From Vreelandella olivaria (GTDB lineage Bacteria > Pseudomonadota > Gammaproteobacteria > Pseudomonadales > Halomonadaceae), in assembly GCF_023507745.1 (NCBI RefSeq), contig NZ_JALPZO010000114.1, positions 1-54,301 on the forward strand: a stretch of DNA of 54,301 nt, read 5' to 3'. Within the stretch, counting starts at the first letter, position 1, and every line of letters begins with the position of its first letter. The translations under genes and the position numbers were made by a program. This document shows, in pieces, positions 44,259 to 54,050 of this stretch. The notes under the pieces are model-generated. The model worked only from the letters and a program-made list of their open reading frames with translations, had not been told where the DNA came from and made no database searches.

Positions 44259-45602
44259 CTAACGGGTGGCAGCGTAACGTGTCAGCACCCGGTCGAGTAT
44301 CTCCAGGCCCTCTTGAACCTCTGCCGGCGTAACCACACAGGGAGGCACAATATGCAGCCGGTTTTCCACCGTGAAGACCAACAGCCCCTCGTCCATCAGC
44401 AACTGCTTCAAGGTGAGCACTTCGCTACCCGGCAGTGGGATTTTGCGCACAGGATCGCTTACCAGTTCAAGCGCATGAAAGACGCCTACCCCCCGCCACT
44501 CGCCTATTAACGCGTGCTGCTCAGTCAACTGTTTAAGCCCCTCCGCTAGCGGGCCGTTACCCACACGGGCGGCATTCTCGACAACGCCCTCTTCCTCCAT
44601 GGCATCCAGGGTGGCCACAATAGCGGCCATCGCCAATGGGTGGCCGGAATAGGTCAGCCCACCGACAAACAGGTGGTCATCGAAATAGCGCGAAATCGCA
44701 TCGGCAATCACCACCCCACCTGCGGGCACATACCCCGAGTTAACGCCCTTGGCGAACACAATCAAATCCGGCACCACCTGATAATGCTCGAAGGCAAACC
44801 AGCGCCCGGTGCGGCCAAAGCCCGCCATTACCTCGTCAAGAATCAGCACAATGCCAAACTCATCGGCCAACTGCCGCACCCCTTGTAGATAGGCCTTTGG
44901 TGGCAACAGAATCCCCGCCGTGCCGGGAATGGTTTCCAGCAAAATGGCGGCCACGGCATTGGCACCTTCGCACTCAATGACACGACGCAGGTGGGCTAGC
45001 GCCCGCTCACACTCTTCATCTTCATTGCGTGCCCAGAACTCACTGCGATAAAGGTAAGGGTTGAAGAAGTGCACATGCCCACTGGCATATTCGTTAGGCA
45101 CACGCCGCCAATCCCCGGTAGCGGAAATCGCAGCGCCGGTATTACCATGGTAAGAACGATAAGCGGAAAGCACCTTCGTGCGCCCGGTATACAGACGCGC
45201 CATACGGATGGCATTCTCGTTGGCGTCAGCACCCGCATTGGTAAAAAACACCTTGCTGAAACCGGCCCCCGCTTTTGCCACAATACGCTTGGCCGCCTCA
45301 CCACGCGCCAGGTTGGCATGGGCTGGTGAGATGGTGCAAAGACGCGCTGCCTGAGCTTGAATGGCGCTCACCACACGGGGATGTTGATGGCCAATGTTGG
45401 TATTCACCAATTGACTGCTAAAGTCCAGGTAGGTACGCCCTGCAAAGTCCCACACCCGGCAACCTTCGGCACCGGCAATCACCATAGGGTCTAAACTGCC
45501 TTGTTGGGACCAAGAGTGAAAAACATAACGGCGATCCAGTTGATGCACATACGCATTATCCTGATCGTTGGCAGCGGTGGTCATTGCAGTCGCATTTGTC
45601 AT
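44259..45602 (-). CDS. Class III aminotransferase (omega-amino acid or taurine type)
   Basis: A PLP enzyme of 447 residues in the group annotated as aspartate aminotransferase family, which includes taurine-pyruvate and putrescine/beta-alanine-pyruvate aminotransferases. VFFTNAGADANENAIRMAR near 118-136, YRSYHGNTGAA, ILDEVMAGFGRTGRW with D256, and the Schiff-base lysine K285 in VFAKGVNSGYVP. The N-terminal YVFHSWSQQGSLDP is typical of the pyruvate-using group. It converges with the MocR gene (19-base gap). Substrate unknown; the nearby ABC importer suggests an amino acid or amine. Confidence 0.85.
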   Translation of the reverse strand: MTNATAMTTAANDQDNAYVHQLDRRYVFHSWSQQGSLDPMVIAGAEGCRVWDFAGRTYLDFSSQLVNTNIGHQHPRVVSAIQAQAARLCTISPAHANLARGEAAKRIVAKAGAGFSKVFFTNAGADANENAIRMARLYTGRTKVLSAYRSYHGNTGAAISATGDWRRVPNEYASGHVHFFNPYLYRSEFWARNEDEECERALAHLRRVIECEGANAVAAILLETIPGTAGILLPPKAYLQGVRQLADEFGIVLILDEVMAGFGRTGRWFAFEHYQVVPDLIVFAKGVNSGYVPAGGVVIADAISRYFDDHLFVGGLTYSGHPLAMAAIVATLDAMEEEGVVENAARVGNGPLAEGLKQLTEQHALIGEWRGVGVFHALELVSDPVRKIPLPGSEVLTLKQLLMDEGLLVFTVENRLHIVPPCVVTPAEVQEGLEILDRVLTRYAATR

Positions 45603-45674
45603 CTTAAGAAGTTCCTGGGTAAGTCGTTTAAAACCGTGTACTGACCAGACTAGGGATTTCTACCTGACAAGCTA

Positions 45675-45739
45675 TAGGGCCAGTCATTACACACCCACAG
45701 GACAGAGGATGTCCCATACGGCTTGCTGAACTGGCCCTA
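45675..45739. promoter_or_regulatory. Candidate MocR operator before the class III aminotransferase
   Basis: TAGGGCCAGT (45675-45684) and ACTGGCCCTA (45730-45739) are a perfect 10-bp inverted repeat with centres 55 bases apart. They lie between the aminotransferase gene and the divergent SDR gene, so either may be controlled. The core GCCAGT/ACTGGC is shared with the region upstream of the MocR gene at 42752. CTGGCCCTAA also resembles the CTGGACTTAA element that I recall for TauR-type MocR regulators. Confidence 0.5.
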
Positions 45740-45806
45740 AACGCTCAGCAACACACTGCGTACAGTGGCATTATTGACATTTACTCACCCCCACACGATG
45801 CATTAA

Positions 45807-46595
<789 letters not shown>

Positions 46596-46750
46596 GCCTC
46601 AGGCTCTCCTCAACTGCTACAGCGATGCGACCAGGTCATTGCAACACTCCCCCTGAAGCATGACGTGGTCGCATAGCAGCGCGTCAGCCAGATAACGTGC
46701 TGATGAATACACAGGATGGCACCTGTTATCGCGATGCTGACAAACAACCG

Positions 46751-47623
46751 TCACCGACGCTCCAGCACTCCAATTAACTCTGGAATCAGCAGGCATTGAT
46801 CATCAACAGAGTCATACAGGCTGCTCACCGCTTGCGCGACTCCACCCTCGACCGCAAGCTCATCGGCCATGGTTTGGTAATAGCCCAAATCCTTACTGGC
46901 ATTAGCCAGGCTAAAGCGAAACCCGGAAGGGTCCTCATCCGAGATATAGGGGCGTAAACGTTCCAGAATCACCCCGCCGCCACCTCCAGCGCCAAGCACT
47001 TCCAGCAACGCGGTGTTGGAGATGCCCGCTTTACGGGAGGCGGCGGTTGCCTCTGCCAATACCGCTGAGAAGCCTAACGAAACAAAGTTATGCACTAATT
47101 TGAGGGTGTGCCCCGCCCCCACATCGCCCGCATGGGCAATGTTTTCGGCAAAACACTGCAGCAGTGGTAATGTCTCGTCAAACAGCGCTTTAGGCGCTCC
47201 TACAATCAGGTTCAACCGCCCCTCGGCGGCCTCCTTGGGAGTTCGCGTCATGGCGGCATCCATAAAGCGTCCTCCCGCATCGGCAACCTGGGCGGCCACC
47301 TTCACAGTGGAGCTGGGCAGCGCAGTGGAGCAGTCAACCACCACACCGTCCTGTGTTAGACCTTCCAACACCCCACCCGGCTCAAAGAGCACCGACTCGA
47401 CCTGGGGCGACCCCGTGACACACAAAATCACCACCTCCGCGCGCTGGGCAACCTCCTTGCCAGAGCTCAATATGGTGGCCCCTGCCGCCAGCAAGTCATC
47501 TACAGGTTGATTACCGGGATGTTCCAGAAAGCTAACGTGATGGCCCGCCCGGAGCAAACTGCTGGCAATGCCATGGCCCATCAGGCCAACGCCGATGATG
47601 CCTACCTGGCGTACTGTTGTCAT
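46751..47623 (-). CDS. Beta-hydroxyacid dehydrogenase (3-HIBDH/threonate dehydrogenase family) with variant substrate motif
   Basis: A 290-residue NAD(P)-dependent dehydrogenase, last of the tetronate operon. IGVGLMGHGIASSLL binds the nucleotide, CVTGSPQVESVLF follows, and the catalytic lysine is K179 (numbered from the upstream ATG) in GHTLKLVHNFVSLG. The substrate motif, usually DAPVSGGxxGAxxG, here reads DAAMTRTPKEAAEG with arginine R131, as in sulfolactaldehyde reductase YihU. In acid-sugar operons this family supplies L-threonate dehydrogenase, so that is one option. The ATG at 47623 is preferred because GGAG lies 8 bases before it; the ATG at 47635 has none. Confidence 0.8.
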   Translation of the reverse strand: MTTVRQVGIIGVGLMGHGIASSLLRAGHHVSFLEHPGNQPVDDLLAAGATILSSGKEVAQRAEVVILCVTGSPQVESVLFEPGGVLEGLTQDGVVVDCSTALPSSTVKVAAQVADAGGRFMDAAMTRTPKEAAEGRLNLIVGAPKALFDETLPLLQCFAENIAHAGDVGAGHTLKLVHNFVSLGFSAVLAEATAASRKAGISNTALLEVLGAGGGGGVILERLRPYISDEDPSGFRFSLANASKDLGYYQTMADELAVEGGVAQAVSSLYDSVDDQCLLIPELIGVLERR

Positions 47624-47650
47624 TGTTGTCTCCATTAGCTAAAGCGTCCT

Positions 47651-49108
47651 TTAGTGTTTAATCGCGACGGTTTTAATTCGAGTGTAGCTGCGTAACCCCT
47701 CAAAGCCTTTCTCACGGCCATGACCTGAACGGCCAATACCGCCAAAAGGCAGCTCAACCCCACCGGCGGCGCCGTAATTGTTGATAAACACCTGACCACT
47801 GCGAATACCTTTGGCCAAACGCAACTGCCTACCGCCATCGCGCGTCCAGACACCGGCACACAGGCCAAAATCCGTGGCATTGGCCAATGCCAGCGCCTCT
47901 GCTTCATCTTCAAATACCTGCACAACCAACACCGGCCCAAATAGCTCTTCCCTCAGTACCTCGTGCCCTTCCGGGATATCAATAAGCAGTTGGGGAAGCA
48001 CGAAGTGTCCTCCAGCCGGAGCCCCTGGAGACAACTGTCCTCGCGCTGCCACACAAATGCCGTCAGCCTCGGCGGCTGCCAGCCGCGCTTCCAGTTTGGC
48101 TTTTTGACGCGCGTTGATTAACGGCCCACAGTCGGCATCCGCTTCACCTGCATCACAACGTAAAGCAGCAAAGCGCTCGCCAAGAACCGTTACCACTTTA
48201 TCCGCGATATCACGCTGAACCAGCAGCCGACTACCTGCCGAACAGGTTTGTCCTGCATTTTGGATAATGCCGCGTACAACGGCTGGCAGTGCAGCGTCAA
48301 GATCCGCATCGGCAAACACCAGTTGGGGAGATTTACCACCCAGCTCCAGGGTAACCGGCACATGATGCTGCGCGGCGGCCTGAGCCACCTGTGTGCCGGT
48401 CTCTGGAGATCCTGTAAAAGAGAGATGATCAATCCACGGATGTGACGCCAGCGCAGCTCCGGCCTCGTAACCCAAGCCGGGCACGACATTCAGCACACCG
48501 TCGGGTAGCCCATGCTGTACCGCTAATGCGGCCAGACGCATAACACTCAAACAGGCATCTTCGGCTGGTTTAAGTACCACGGTATTACCCGCCGCCAACG
48601 CCGCAGCCACGCAGCGCCCAAAAATCTGCGATGGGTAGTTCCAGGGAATAATCTGGGCACATACGCCGTAAGGTTCGCGCAGCGTCATCACCGCAAAGTC
48701 AGTTTCAAACGGGATGGTTTCACCATGCAGTTTGTCTGCCGCCCCGCCATAAAAGCGGAAGTAGCGTGCACAGGCAGCAATATCACCCTTCGCCTGGGTC
48801 ATGGGCTTACCCGTATCCGCGCACTCCAGCGCAGCTAACTGTTCATGCTGTGCTTCAATAACATCAGCAAAACGCAACAGCCATTCACTGCGCTGTCTTG
48901 CAGACCACCTGGCCCACTCACCCAACTGGCCGGCAAAGGCCTGTCGTGCTGCCTGCACCGCCGCATCAACCTCTTCTGCCTGGCAGCGAGCAATCTGCGC
49001 CAAAGGCTCACCGGTGGCAGGGGCCTCCACCTGTATCCTAGTCGCGGTATTGACCCACTGCCCTCCGATCAATGCCTGCGGCGCTAACAAATCGGTGGTA
49101 TGCGACAT
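47651..49108 (-). CDS. Aldehyde dehydrogenase
   Basis: A 485-residue NAD(P)-dependent enzyme oxidising an aldehyde to the acid. IIPWNYPSQIFGR near 153-165, the glutamate E255 in TLELGGKSPQLVF, the nucleophile C289 in NAGQTCSAGSR, and the C-terminal GQVFINNYGAAGGVELPFGG. The sequence is of the betaine-aldehyde/aminobutyraldehyde type rather than SSADH. It follows the TRAP large permease by 49 bases and precedes the beta-hydroxyacid dehydrogenase. It is not part of the described tetronate pathway and may feed it, for example by oxidising a C3-C4 aldose or the dehydrogenase product. Confidence 0.87.
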   Translation of the reverse strand: MSHTTDLLAPQALIGGQWVNTATRIQVEAPATGEPLAQIARCQAEEVDAAVQAARQAFAGQLGEWARWSARQRSEWLLRFADVIEAQHEQLAALECADTGKPMTQAKGDIAACARYFRFYGGAADKLHGETIPFETDFAVMTLREPYGVCAQIIPWNYPSQIFGRCVAAALAAGNTVVLKPAEDACLSVMRLAALAVQHGLPDGVLNVVPGLGYEAGAALASHPWIDHLSFTGSPETGTQVAQAAAQHHVPVTLELGGKSPQLVFADADLDAALPAVVRGIIQNAGQTCSAGSRLLVQRDIADKVVTVLGERFAALRCDAGEADADCGPLINARQKAKLEARLAAAEADGICVAARGQLSPGAPAGGHFVLPQLLIDIPEGHEVLREELFGPVLVVQVFEDEAEALALANATDFGLCAGVWTRDGGRQLRLAKGIRSGQVFINNYGAAGGVELPFGGIGRSGHGREKGFEGLRSYTRIKTVAIKH

Positions 49109-49157
49109 CTAAAGCTCCTTTCATTGTCGTTATTGTCGTTACGATGAACCGCCTCGC

Positions 49158-50435
49158 TTAACCGTAGAAGATATTGACCAGGCCCATGGAAATCCACGGC
49201 ATATAGGTAACCGCCATCAAACAGGCCAACACCACCAACACAAAGCGCACCAGCCATGGCAGCATTTGATCAATGGATATTTTGGCAACCGCGCAGGCAG
49301 CAAACAGGTTGACCCCCAAGGGAGGGGTAATCATCCCCAGCGCCAGATTGACCACCATCACCAGGCCAAAATGGACCGGGTGAATACCAAACTGGATGGC
49401 AATGGGTGTCAGGATCGGTGCCAGTACCAAAATGGCGGCTGAGGTTTCGATAAACATGCCGACGATCAGCAGCAGCGCATTAACCACCAGCAGAAACATC
49501 ATTGGGCTTTCAATCGTGCTGGTCACCAGTGCCGCAATATGCGCAGGTAACCCGGTGCGGCTTAATAAAAAACTGAACAGTGCAGCAGCCGCAATAATCA
49601 GCATAACGGCGGCAGTGGAAATCACACTTTGGCGTAAAATCGGCCACATATCCGCCATTTTCAGTTCACGGTAATAGAAACCGCCCACGATAAGCGCAAA
49701 AAAAACGGCAACAGCAGAAGCTTCTGTCGGCGTAAAGACACCGCCATAAATTCCCCCAATCACCACAACGGGCATGAGCAATGCGGCCCAGGCACGTTTT
49801 AGTGAGATCACAAAACCAGTGCTGTCTTTGTAGTCGTCTTTACCGTAGCCCCGTACTTTGCAGAACAGGTAGAGAAAAATGATGAGCGCACAGCCAATCA
49901 GCATCCCTGGGCCGATACCCGCCAGGAACAGCTGCCCAATGGAGGTATCGGTACTCACGCCATATAAAATCAGTGGGATTGATGGCGGAATCAGCACTCC
50001 CAACTCGGCCGATGATGCCTGAATGGACGCCGCCAACGGCTTGGGGTAGCCATGCTTCACCATGGCGGGGATCAAAATGGCACCAATTGCAAACGTTGTT
50101 GCCACGCTTGAGCCTGAGACCGCTGCAAACATCATGCAAGTAAGTACACAGGACATTGCCAACCCACCCTGTACACGGCCCACAATCGACTTGGCCAAGT
50201 CCACCAGGCGCTGGGAAATACCGCCAGCCGCCATCAAGTTGCCCGCCAGGATAAAGAACGGGATCGCCATTAAGGGGAATTTATCGATGCCGATAAACAT
50301 CTGCTGCGGCACCAATAGCAATGGCAGACGAGTAAAGAACTCAATGCCAATAATCGATGCCAGGATGATGGAAATGGCAATTGGCACACCAAAGGTAAAT
50401 AGAATAAGTAGTGATAACCCAATGACCAAATTCAT
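49158..50435 (-). CDS. TRAP transporter large permease (DctM family)
   Basis: The transport subunit of 425 residues in the tetronate operon. CMMFAAVSGSSVATTFAIGA (about 95-114) and ELGVLIPPSIPLILYGVSTD mark the first half; NLALGMITPPLGVNLFAACA the second. Its ATG overlaps the small permease stop (ATGA). By context it probably imports tetronate sugar acids such as erythronate or threonate. Confidence 0.92.
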   Translation of the reverse strand: MNLVIGLSLLILFTFGVPIAISIILASIIGIEFFTRLPLLLVPQQMFIGIDKFPLMAIPFFILAGNLMAAGGISQRLVDLAKSIVGRVQGGLAMSCVLTCMMFAAVSGSSVATTFAIGAILIPAMVKHGYPKPLAASIQASSAELGVLIPPSIPLILYGVSTDTSIGQLFLAGIGPGMLIGCALIIFLYLFCKVRGYGKDDYKDSTGFVISLKRAWAALLMPVVVIGGIYGGVFTPTEASAVAVFFALIVGGFYYRELKMADMWPILRQSVISTAAVMLIIAAAALFSFLLSRTGLPAHIAALVTSTIESPMMFLLVVNALLLIVGMFIETSAAILVLAPILTPIAIQFGIHPVHFGLVMVVNLALGMITPPLGVNLFAACAVAKISIDQMLPWLVRFVLVVLACLMAVTYMPWISMGLVNIFYG

Positions 50436-50995
50436 GGCCGTGGCCCCCCGTTTGCCAGTTGGTCATCGTCCAATAGCTCCGCTTCTGGGCTAATCTCGCT
50501 ATTCTCTGGCCCCACTGCCTCCCGCCCGCTCAACTGGGCTAACAAGCGGGCAACCACTGCAACGGTGGCAAAACCGGCCCCGGTAGGGATGGCGGCATAC
50601 GCCCATGACATCGATATATTCATACCCGACATCGTCTGGTTACTCACCCGCATGGTCATGTGAATGCCAAAATGGATCAGCACCACCAGCACCAATAAAC
50701 AGCACGCCACGATGGCAAGTTCCAGCACCACCACCAGACGTGGCGACACCATTTTATAAACCACCTCAACAGCCATCATGTAGCCACCCCGGAACGTGGC
50801 GGCCGCGGCCATAAAGACACACCAGATCATGGCCGCGCGCGATGCCACTTCCGTCCAGGTGGAAGGCGCGTTAAACACAAAGCGGGTAAGAACCTGATAA
50901 AAGCTGAGCGTGACCGAAATAATCAGCATCACCACCGCGATGAGCATGGCAATGCGGGTCAACTGATGCTCCAACCGAAGAAATGCCACTAGCAT
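50432..50995 (-). CDS. TRAP transporter small permease (DctQ family)
   Basis: A 187-residue membrane protein with four hydrophobic segments. APSTWTEVASRAAMIWCVFM (about 45-64) is the DctQ signature and GGYMMAVEVVYKM the following loop. The C-terminal tail of about 30 residues is acidic and long for the family (PENSEISPEAELLDDDQ). It is coupled to the large permease by a four-base overlap and preceded by a strong intercistronic hairpin. Confidence 0.88.
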   Translation of the reverse strand: MLVAFLRLEHQLTRIAMLIAVVMLIISVTLSFYQVLTRFVFNAPSTWTEVASRAAMIWCVFMAAAATFRGGYMMAVEVVYKMVSPRLVVVLELAIVACCLLVLVVLIHFGIHMTMRVSNQTMSGMNISMSWAYAAIPTGAGFATVAVVARLLAQLSGREAVGPENSEISPEAELLDDDQLANGGPRP

Positions 50996-51018
50996 AATTG
51001 TTCACCGTACCAACGTGT

Positions 51019-51041
51019 GTCCCCCGGCAGCACCGGGGGAC
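51019..51041 (-). other. Intercistronic hairpin after the dctP gene
   Basis: GTCCCCCGG (51019-51027) and CCGGGGGAC (51033-51041) form a perfect 9-bp GC-rich stem with a CAGCA loop, 17 bases after the receptor stop and 24 bases before the small permease. No T-run follows. It is expected to shield the receptor message and lower permease expression. Confidence 0.65.
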
Positions 51042-51057
51042 CAGGGGAAGGAAGTGC

Positions 51058-52056
51058 TTAACAGCTGCCCGCAGTTTCACGGATGCGCTCCAGCATTTCA
51101 GTACCGTACTGCGAGGTGAATATTTCGTAGGCAGGCTCTACCGCCTGCTGGAAGGGGGCGATATCAATATCGGTTTTCACCGTCATGCCGTTCTCTTCCA
51201 GCAGCGCAACCCCTTCACGCTCTAAACGAGATACTTCCTCACGGGTAGCCTCAGCAGAGGCGGCAGCAGCCTGTGCAAACCAGTCGCGCTCCTCATCGCT
51301 TAAACCATCCAACAAAATGGGAGAACCCAATACGATGGCGGGTGAATAAACATGCCCGGTTAGTGAGAGATAGTCCTGAACTTCCCAGAAGTTGGTCGCC
51401 ACAATGACCGTAATAGGGTTTTCCTGACCATCTACCGTGCCCTGTTGCAGCGCAGTGAACAGCTCAGGAAACGCCATGGGTGTTGGCCGCGCGCCCATTT
51501 GGCGGAAGGCTTCCTGATGCACGGCGTTCTCCATGGTGCGCACGCGCAAGCCATCGGTGTCTTCAGGGGTAGCCACTTCACGACGGCTATTGGTCAGGTG
51601 GCGGAAACCGTTCTCCGACCACGCCAGGCCCGTCAAATCGTGCTCACCCATTTTTTCCAGTAGCTCATCGCCAAGTTCACTGTCTAATACACAGCGGGCC
51701 TGATCATAGCTTTCAAACAGGAAAGGCAGGTCGAGCACATAGGTTTCCGGCACGAAGTTACCTAGCGGGCCAGTCGAGGTAATCACTACGTCCACAGTGC
51801 CAATTTGCAACCCTTCAATCATTTCCCGCTCGCCGCCAAGCGACCCTGAAGTGTGCTCGGTCACCGTAAAGGCGCCGTCGGATAGCCGCTCTAATGTCTC
51901 CTTGAATGCATCTGCACCCACCGAGTAATGCGATGTGGAAGAGAGTGTATGGCCCAGACTCACCTCCATGGCGGCATGCGCCTGAAGCGCAATGCCAGTG
52001 GTGGCAATAGCGCCAATGGTAGTTACCAGTGCTTGTCGAGTAACGTGCTTGCTCAT
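51058..52056 (-). CDS. TRAP transporter solute-binding protein (DctP family)
   Basis: A periplasmic receptor of 332 residues with a signal peptide of about 28 residues (likely cut after QAHA). DGLRVRTMENAVHQEAFRQ holds the conserved arginine, then MAFPELFTALQQGTVDGQEN. AGAGGGA lies before the ATG. It belongs to the tetronate operon after denD (98-base gap), so an acid sugar is the inferred ligand. Confidence 0.92.
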   Translation of the reverse strand: MSKHVTRQALVTTIGAIATTGIALQAHAAMEVSLGHTLSSTSHYSVGADAFKETLERLSDGAFTVTEHTSGSLGGEREMIEGLQIGTVDVVITSTGPLGNFVPETYVLDLPFLFESYDQARCVLDSELGDELLEKMGEHDLTGLAWSENGFRHLTNSRREVATPEDTDGLRVRTMENAVHQEAFRQMGARPTPMAFPELFTALQQGTVDGQENPITVIVATNFWEVQDYLSLTGHVYSPAIVLGSPILLDGLSDEERDWFAQAAAASAEATREEVSRLEREGVALLEENGMTVKTDIDIAPFQQAVEPAYEIFTSQYGTEMLERIRETAGSC

Positions 52057-52154
52057 GTTAAATCCCTCTTTATATTGTTGTGAGGGTTAGCTGTTAAGGC
52101 GACGCAGGGCGCCGCCCTGGTTATGTTCTGCCTAAGTGGCAGACTACGAACACA

Positions 52155-53138
52155 TCAGGCGTTGACACGCTTATGGCCGCACTCACTCATAAACGCATCC
52201 ACAATCTGTTTGAAGCTGTCGTCACCCACAAAGCCCAGCTGTCTGGCTTTCGTGGTTTCAAAGCGGGCGGGCCAACTGGCGACAATGGCTTCAATACGTG
52301 GGTCTGGTTCATGGCGCACCCGCGAACGGGCGGGCTCTCCTGCGGCTTCATGTAGCGCTTCAAGCATCTCCGCCACCGTGACGGTAATCCCAGGCAACAT
52401 AAACGCCCTAAAAGGCGTCAGCGCCTCCCCCGGTACCTCAGCACCATGCAGCAATGCATCCACCACTTTGCCTGGAGACATGACGAACATGGCCAGGTCA
52501 GTAGGTACTGGGCACACCGCCGCTTCGCCATTCAGCGGTTCACGCAGAATGCTGGAGGCAAAACTGGACGCCGCGGCGTTTGGTCGTCCCGGCCGAATCA
52601 CAATGGTGGGCAGGCGCAGTACCAGGCCATCAATTAATCCACGGCGGCTGTAATCATTAATTAACAGCTCGCACATGGCTTTCTGGGCACCGTAAGAGTT
52701 CTCCGGATGAAGGGCTGTCATATCATTCAGCACGTCCGGCAACTCGCCGCCGTAGGCGGCTACCGAACTGGCCATTACCAGGCGTGTGCCGGTAAGCTCC
52801 TGCACACGACAGCCTTCCAGCAACGCTCGGGTGGCATCAAAATTAACCCGCATGCCCAGTTCCAGATCGGCTTCTGCTGCTGAACTCACCACCGCCGCCA
52901 GGTGATAAATAACATCTGGCCGTTGCTCCAGAACGCACTCCAGCGCACCGGGGGCGGTAATATCCAACGCTATCGACATCACCAGGATACTGCCTGGGTT
53001 TTCTGGTAACGGCGCCTCCACCTGATCAAGCAGCGTTAGCCGCGTAATCGGTTGCTGGCGAAGCTCGCCGCTCGCAATCAGTTGTTGCACTAAACGCTGG
53101 CCTAGAAAGCCAGCCGCACCGGTAATGGCAATATGCAT
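52155..53138 (-). CDS. denD: D-erythronate dehydrogenase
   Basis: A 327-residue NAD-dependent extended SDR. ITGAAGFLGQRL binds the nucleotide (G7-G13), with VMASSVAAYGGELP (S124-S125) and the Y149/K153 pair in NSYGAQKAMCE. RLPTIVIRPGRPNAAASSFA is typical of the DenD group, which oxidises D-erythronate to 2-oxo-tetronate. Its neighbours otnI and otnC carry out later steps in the acid-sugar pathway described for DUF1537 kinase operons. AGGA lies 8 bases upstream of the ATG. Assignment is by family and context. Confidence 0.82.
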   Translation of the reverse strand: MHIAITGAAGFLGQRLVQQLIASGELRQQPITRLTLLDQVEAPLPENPGSILVMSIALDITAPGALECVLEQRPDVIYHLAAVVSSAAEADLELGMRVNFDATRALLEGCRVQELTGTRLVMASSVAAYGGELPDVLNDMTALHPENSYGAQKAMCELLINDYSRRGLIDGLVLRLPTIVIRPGRPNAAASSFASSILREPLNGEAAVCPVPTDLAMFVMSPGKVVDALLHGAEVPGEALTPFRAFMLPGITVTVAEMLEALHEAAGEPARSRVRHEPDPRIEAIVASWPARFETTKARQLGFVGDDSFKQIVDAFMSECGHKRVNA

Positions 53139-53188
53139 GGTGTTGATCCTATGCTGCGATTGTTATTGTTAACTCAGCCTTTGTTATA

Positions 53189-53986
53189 TCAGCGGGTTGT
53201 CAGCCCCCAGGGCGCGCCCCACCCAAGCCCCGCACGGGTGTCTGCCCGTGGGTGGTACTCGCATCCTACCCAACCGCTATATCCCAACGCGCTTAAGCAC
53301 TCAAAGATGGCGGGGTAATACACTTCCCCCATATCCGGTTCGTGGCGCCCAGGCACTCCTGCCACCTGAATATGGCCAATGGCACTGAATTGCCGCTCCA
53401 GGTGACGAATCAAATCACCGTCCATAATCTGGCAGTGATAAAGGTCGAACTGGAGCTTAACGTTATCGGCCCCTACCTCGTTCAGGATGGCCACGGCCTG
53501 GGCTTGGCGAGACAGAAAGTACCCCGGCATATCACGGCTATTAATCGGCTCAATCAGTATAGTGCGCGCCACTTTTGCCGCCTCAGTGGCGGCGTAACGA
53601 AGGTTGCGGAGATAGGTCTGCCGGTATTCAGCCTGGGTGGCAGCATCGGCGCCTTCGGGTAGCAGCCCCGCCATGGCGTGAATGCGGGGGCAATTGAGCG
53701 CCTCGGCATAACGCAGCGCCTCAATAACCGAATCGCGAAATTCAGCTTCGCGGCCGGGCAGGCTCGCCAATCCTCGCTCCCCCTGCTCCCAGTCACCGGG
53801 TGGCAGATTGAATAACACTTGCTTCAACTGTGTTTCTGCCAACGCATGATGCAGCTCATCAACGGTATACGCATAGGGGAACAGGTACTCTACACCGGTA
53901 AATCCCGCGCTGGCAGCGGCAGCAAAGCGGTCAATAAAGGCGTGCTCGTTAAACAGCATGCTGAGGTTGGCGGCCAATCGAATCAT
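53189..53986 (-). CDS. otnI: 2-oxo-tetronate isomerase (hydroxypyruvate isomerase-like)
   Basis: A TIM-barrel isomerase of 265 residues. It begins [20 protein letters not shown] and has [70 protein letters not shown] and [13 protein letters not shown], all matching OtnI/Hyi. OtnI interconverts 2-oxo- and 3-oxo-tetronates before phosphorylation. The frame opens 7 codons earlier (54007), but the ATG at 53986 aligns with OtnI and has AAGAG before it. It follows otnC and precedes denD. Confidence 0.85.
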   Translation of the reverse strand: MIRLAANLSMLFNEHAFIDRFAAAASAGFTGVEYLFPYAYTVDELHHALAETQLKQVLFNLPPGDWEQGERGLASLPGREAEFRDSVIEALRYAEALNCPRIHAMAGLLPEGADAATQAEYRQTYLRNLRYAATEAAKVARTILIEPINSRDMPGYFLSRQAQAVAILNEVGADNVKLQFDLYHCQIMDGDLIRHLERQFSAIGHIQVAGVPGRHEPDMGEVYYPAIFECLSALGYSGWVGCEYHPRADTRAGLGWGAPWGLTTR

Positions 53987-54050
53987 AGCGGTGCTCTTGT
54001 TATTCATGCATTGTTATTCATCGCAAGCGCGCTTGAACACACAGGTATCG

